Positions 63,647 through 64,000 of a DNA stretch of 64,000 nt are shown here, piece after piece. A model generated the notes under the pieces. The model did no database searches, was not told the origin of the DNA, and worked only from the letters and a program-made list of their open reading frames with translations. The position numbers and the translations under genes were made by a program. Numbering within the stretch: position 1 is the stretch's first letter; each line of letters opens with the position of its first letter. Where the stretch lies: positions 1-64,000 of the forward strand of contig JALVEE010000219.1 of NCBI GenBank assembly GCA_027008645.1, in the 5' to 3' direction. The DNA is from Saprospiraceae bacterium (lineage in GTDB: Bacteria; Bacteroidota; Bacteroidia; Chitinophagales; Saprospiraceae).

Positions 63647-63665
63647 TTTTTCTTGCAAACACTAT
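63647..63665 (-). promoter_or_regulatory. Leader motif copy 5 (upstream of the barrel protein gene)
   Basis: On the gene strand ATAGTGTTTGCAAGAAAAA, 36 nt before the chosen ATG at 63610. A TAAATTTA box (one off TAnnTTTG) ends about 8 nt upstream of it. It also argues for the ATG at 63610, because the earliest in-frame start would fall inside the motif. Confidence 0.5.
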
Positions 63666-63796
63666 TTAGGACATAAATTTAGAAAAAAAACTGAAAATAC
63701 AGATAAAAAAGCTTGTTTTATTTTTTAAAAATTAATAAAAAAATCAAATAAAGCACATGGGAATACTGTTAATTAGAAAAACAAAAAACTAAATCA

Positions 63797-64000
63797 ATGA
63801 ACACTACTAAATTTAATAAATACTTAAAAAAAATAAAAGCATTTGATAGTCTTGTAGATGATTTGTCCGATCTGTCATTTGTAGAACGTGATTTATTAAA
63901 AGACTATATAAAAAAATTGTACGAGTCTGTATCAGAATTGGACGATAGTGATAAAATTGAAAAAAAACAAAAAAAGCATAAAAAGAGTATTGTAGCTGAA
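63797..64000 (+). CDS. Hypothetical protein, 3' end outside window
   Basis: An open frame starts at ATG 63797 and runs 68 codons to the window edge without a stop. The start MNTTKFNKYLKKIKAFDSL is followed by amphipathic helices (FVERDLLKDYIKKLYESVSE) and a Lys-rich stretch (KIEKKQKKHKKSIV). No signal peptide or membrane segment is seen. I do not recognise a family; the high Lys/Glu content suggests a helical or coiled-coil cytosolic protein. Divergent from the barrel protein gene. Confidence 0.6.
   Translation, partial: MNTTKFNKYLKKIKAFDSLVDDLSDLSFVERDLLKDYIKKLYESVSELDDSDKIEKKQKKHKKSIVAE

Overview
The window is chromosomal DNA from a low-GC Bacteroidota bacterium, probably of the Saprospiria type (inference). 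Six large or medium exported proteins end in a type IX secretion (T9SS) C-terminal sorting domain, and a T9SS plug protein is encoded. Several promoters fit the Bacteroidota pattern (TTTG, then TAnnTTTG), Shine-Dalgarno sequences are weak, and several genes are typical of the phylum: bacterial GGGP synthase, DUF819, DUF1015, a FolK/deoxynucleoside kinase pair and a vWA/DUF3520 protein. No rRNA, tRNA, CRISPR array, prophage or full-length insertion sequence was recognised.

Layout. 1-7.1 kb: partial GGGP synthase, rsgA, T9SS plug, LVIVD lipoprotein, and a three-gene ECF sigma operon. 7.3-12.3 kb: DUF819 transporter, DUF1015 protein, Mn-type superoxide dismutase, lipoprotein esterase. 12.3-16.5 kb: sugar-nucleotide and polysaccharide genes (WlbA-like oxidoreductase, UDP-glucose dehydrogenase, flippase). 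16.5-18.2 kb: alanine racemase and an FmdE-like protein. 18.8-38.7 kb: an exported-protein region with two giant HYR/dockerin/cohesin-like surface proteins, a reprolysin-like metalloprotease, a secreted nuclease-fold protein, a universal stress protein and a membrane glycosyltransferase. 38.9-45.2 kb: OmpA protein, membrane ASKHA protein, rnc, fabF, acyl-CoA ligase. 45.3-48.6 kb: a tandem pair of paralogous T9SS cargo proteins. 48.8-54.5 kb: AGCS symporter, folK, deoxynucleoside kinase, vWA protein, HigBA-like toxin-antitoxin. 54.6-64 kb: murQ, two LytTR regulators, Rrf2 regulator, AsmA protein, glucosaminidase, an outer-membrane barrel protein and a partial gene.

The genes are mainly concerned with the cell envelope: surface adhesins or enzymes exported by T9SS, polysaccharide precursors and export, peptidoglycan turnover (alr, murQ, glucosaminidase), outer-membrane barrels and envelope-linked regulators.

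The most unusual content is non-coding. (1) A family of small elements with terminal inverted repeats (AGGTGCATTTCATTTTTTCG) and exact 8-bp target duplications, carrying different internal cores; one insertion duplicated the stop codon of a gene. (2) A second, unrelated 102-bp element, also with an 8-bp duplication, directly behind a stop codon. (3) A 183-bp tandem repeat array. (4) A 20-bp-period iteron-like array. (5) A 19-bp leader motif (ATAGTGNCTGCAAGAAAAC) found upstream of five envelope or regulatory genes in the same orientation, a possible undescribed regulon signal.
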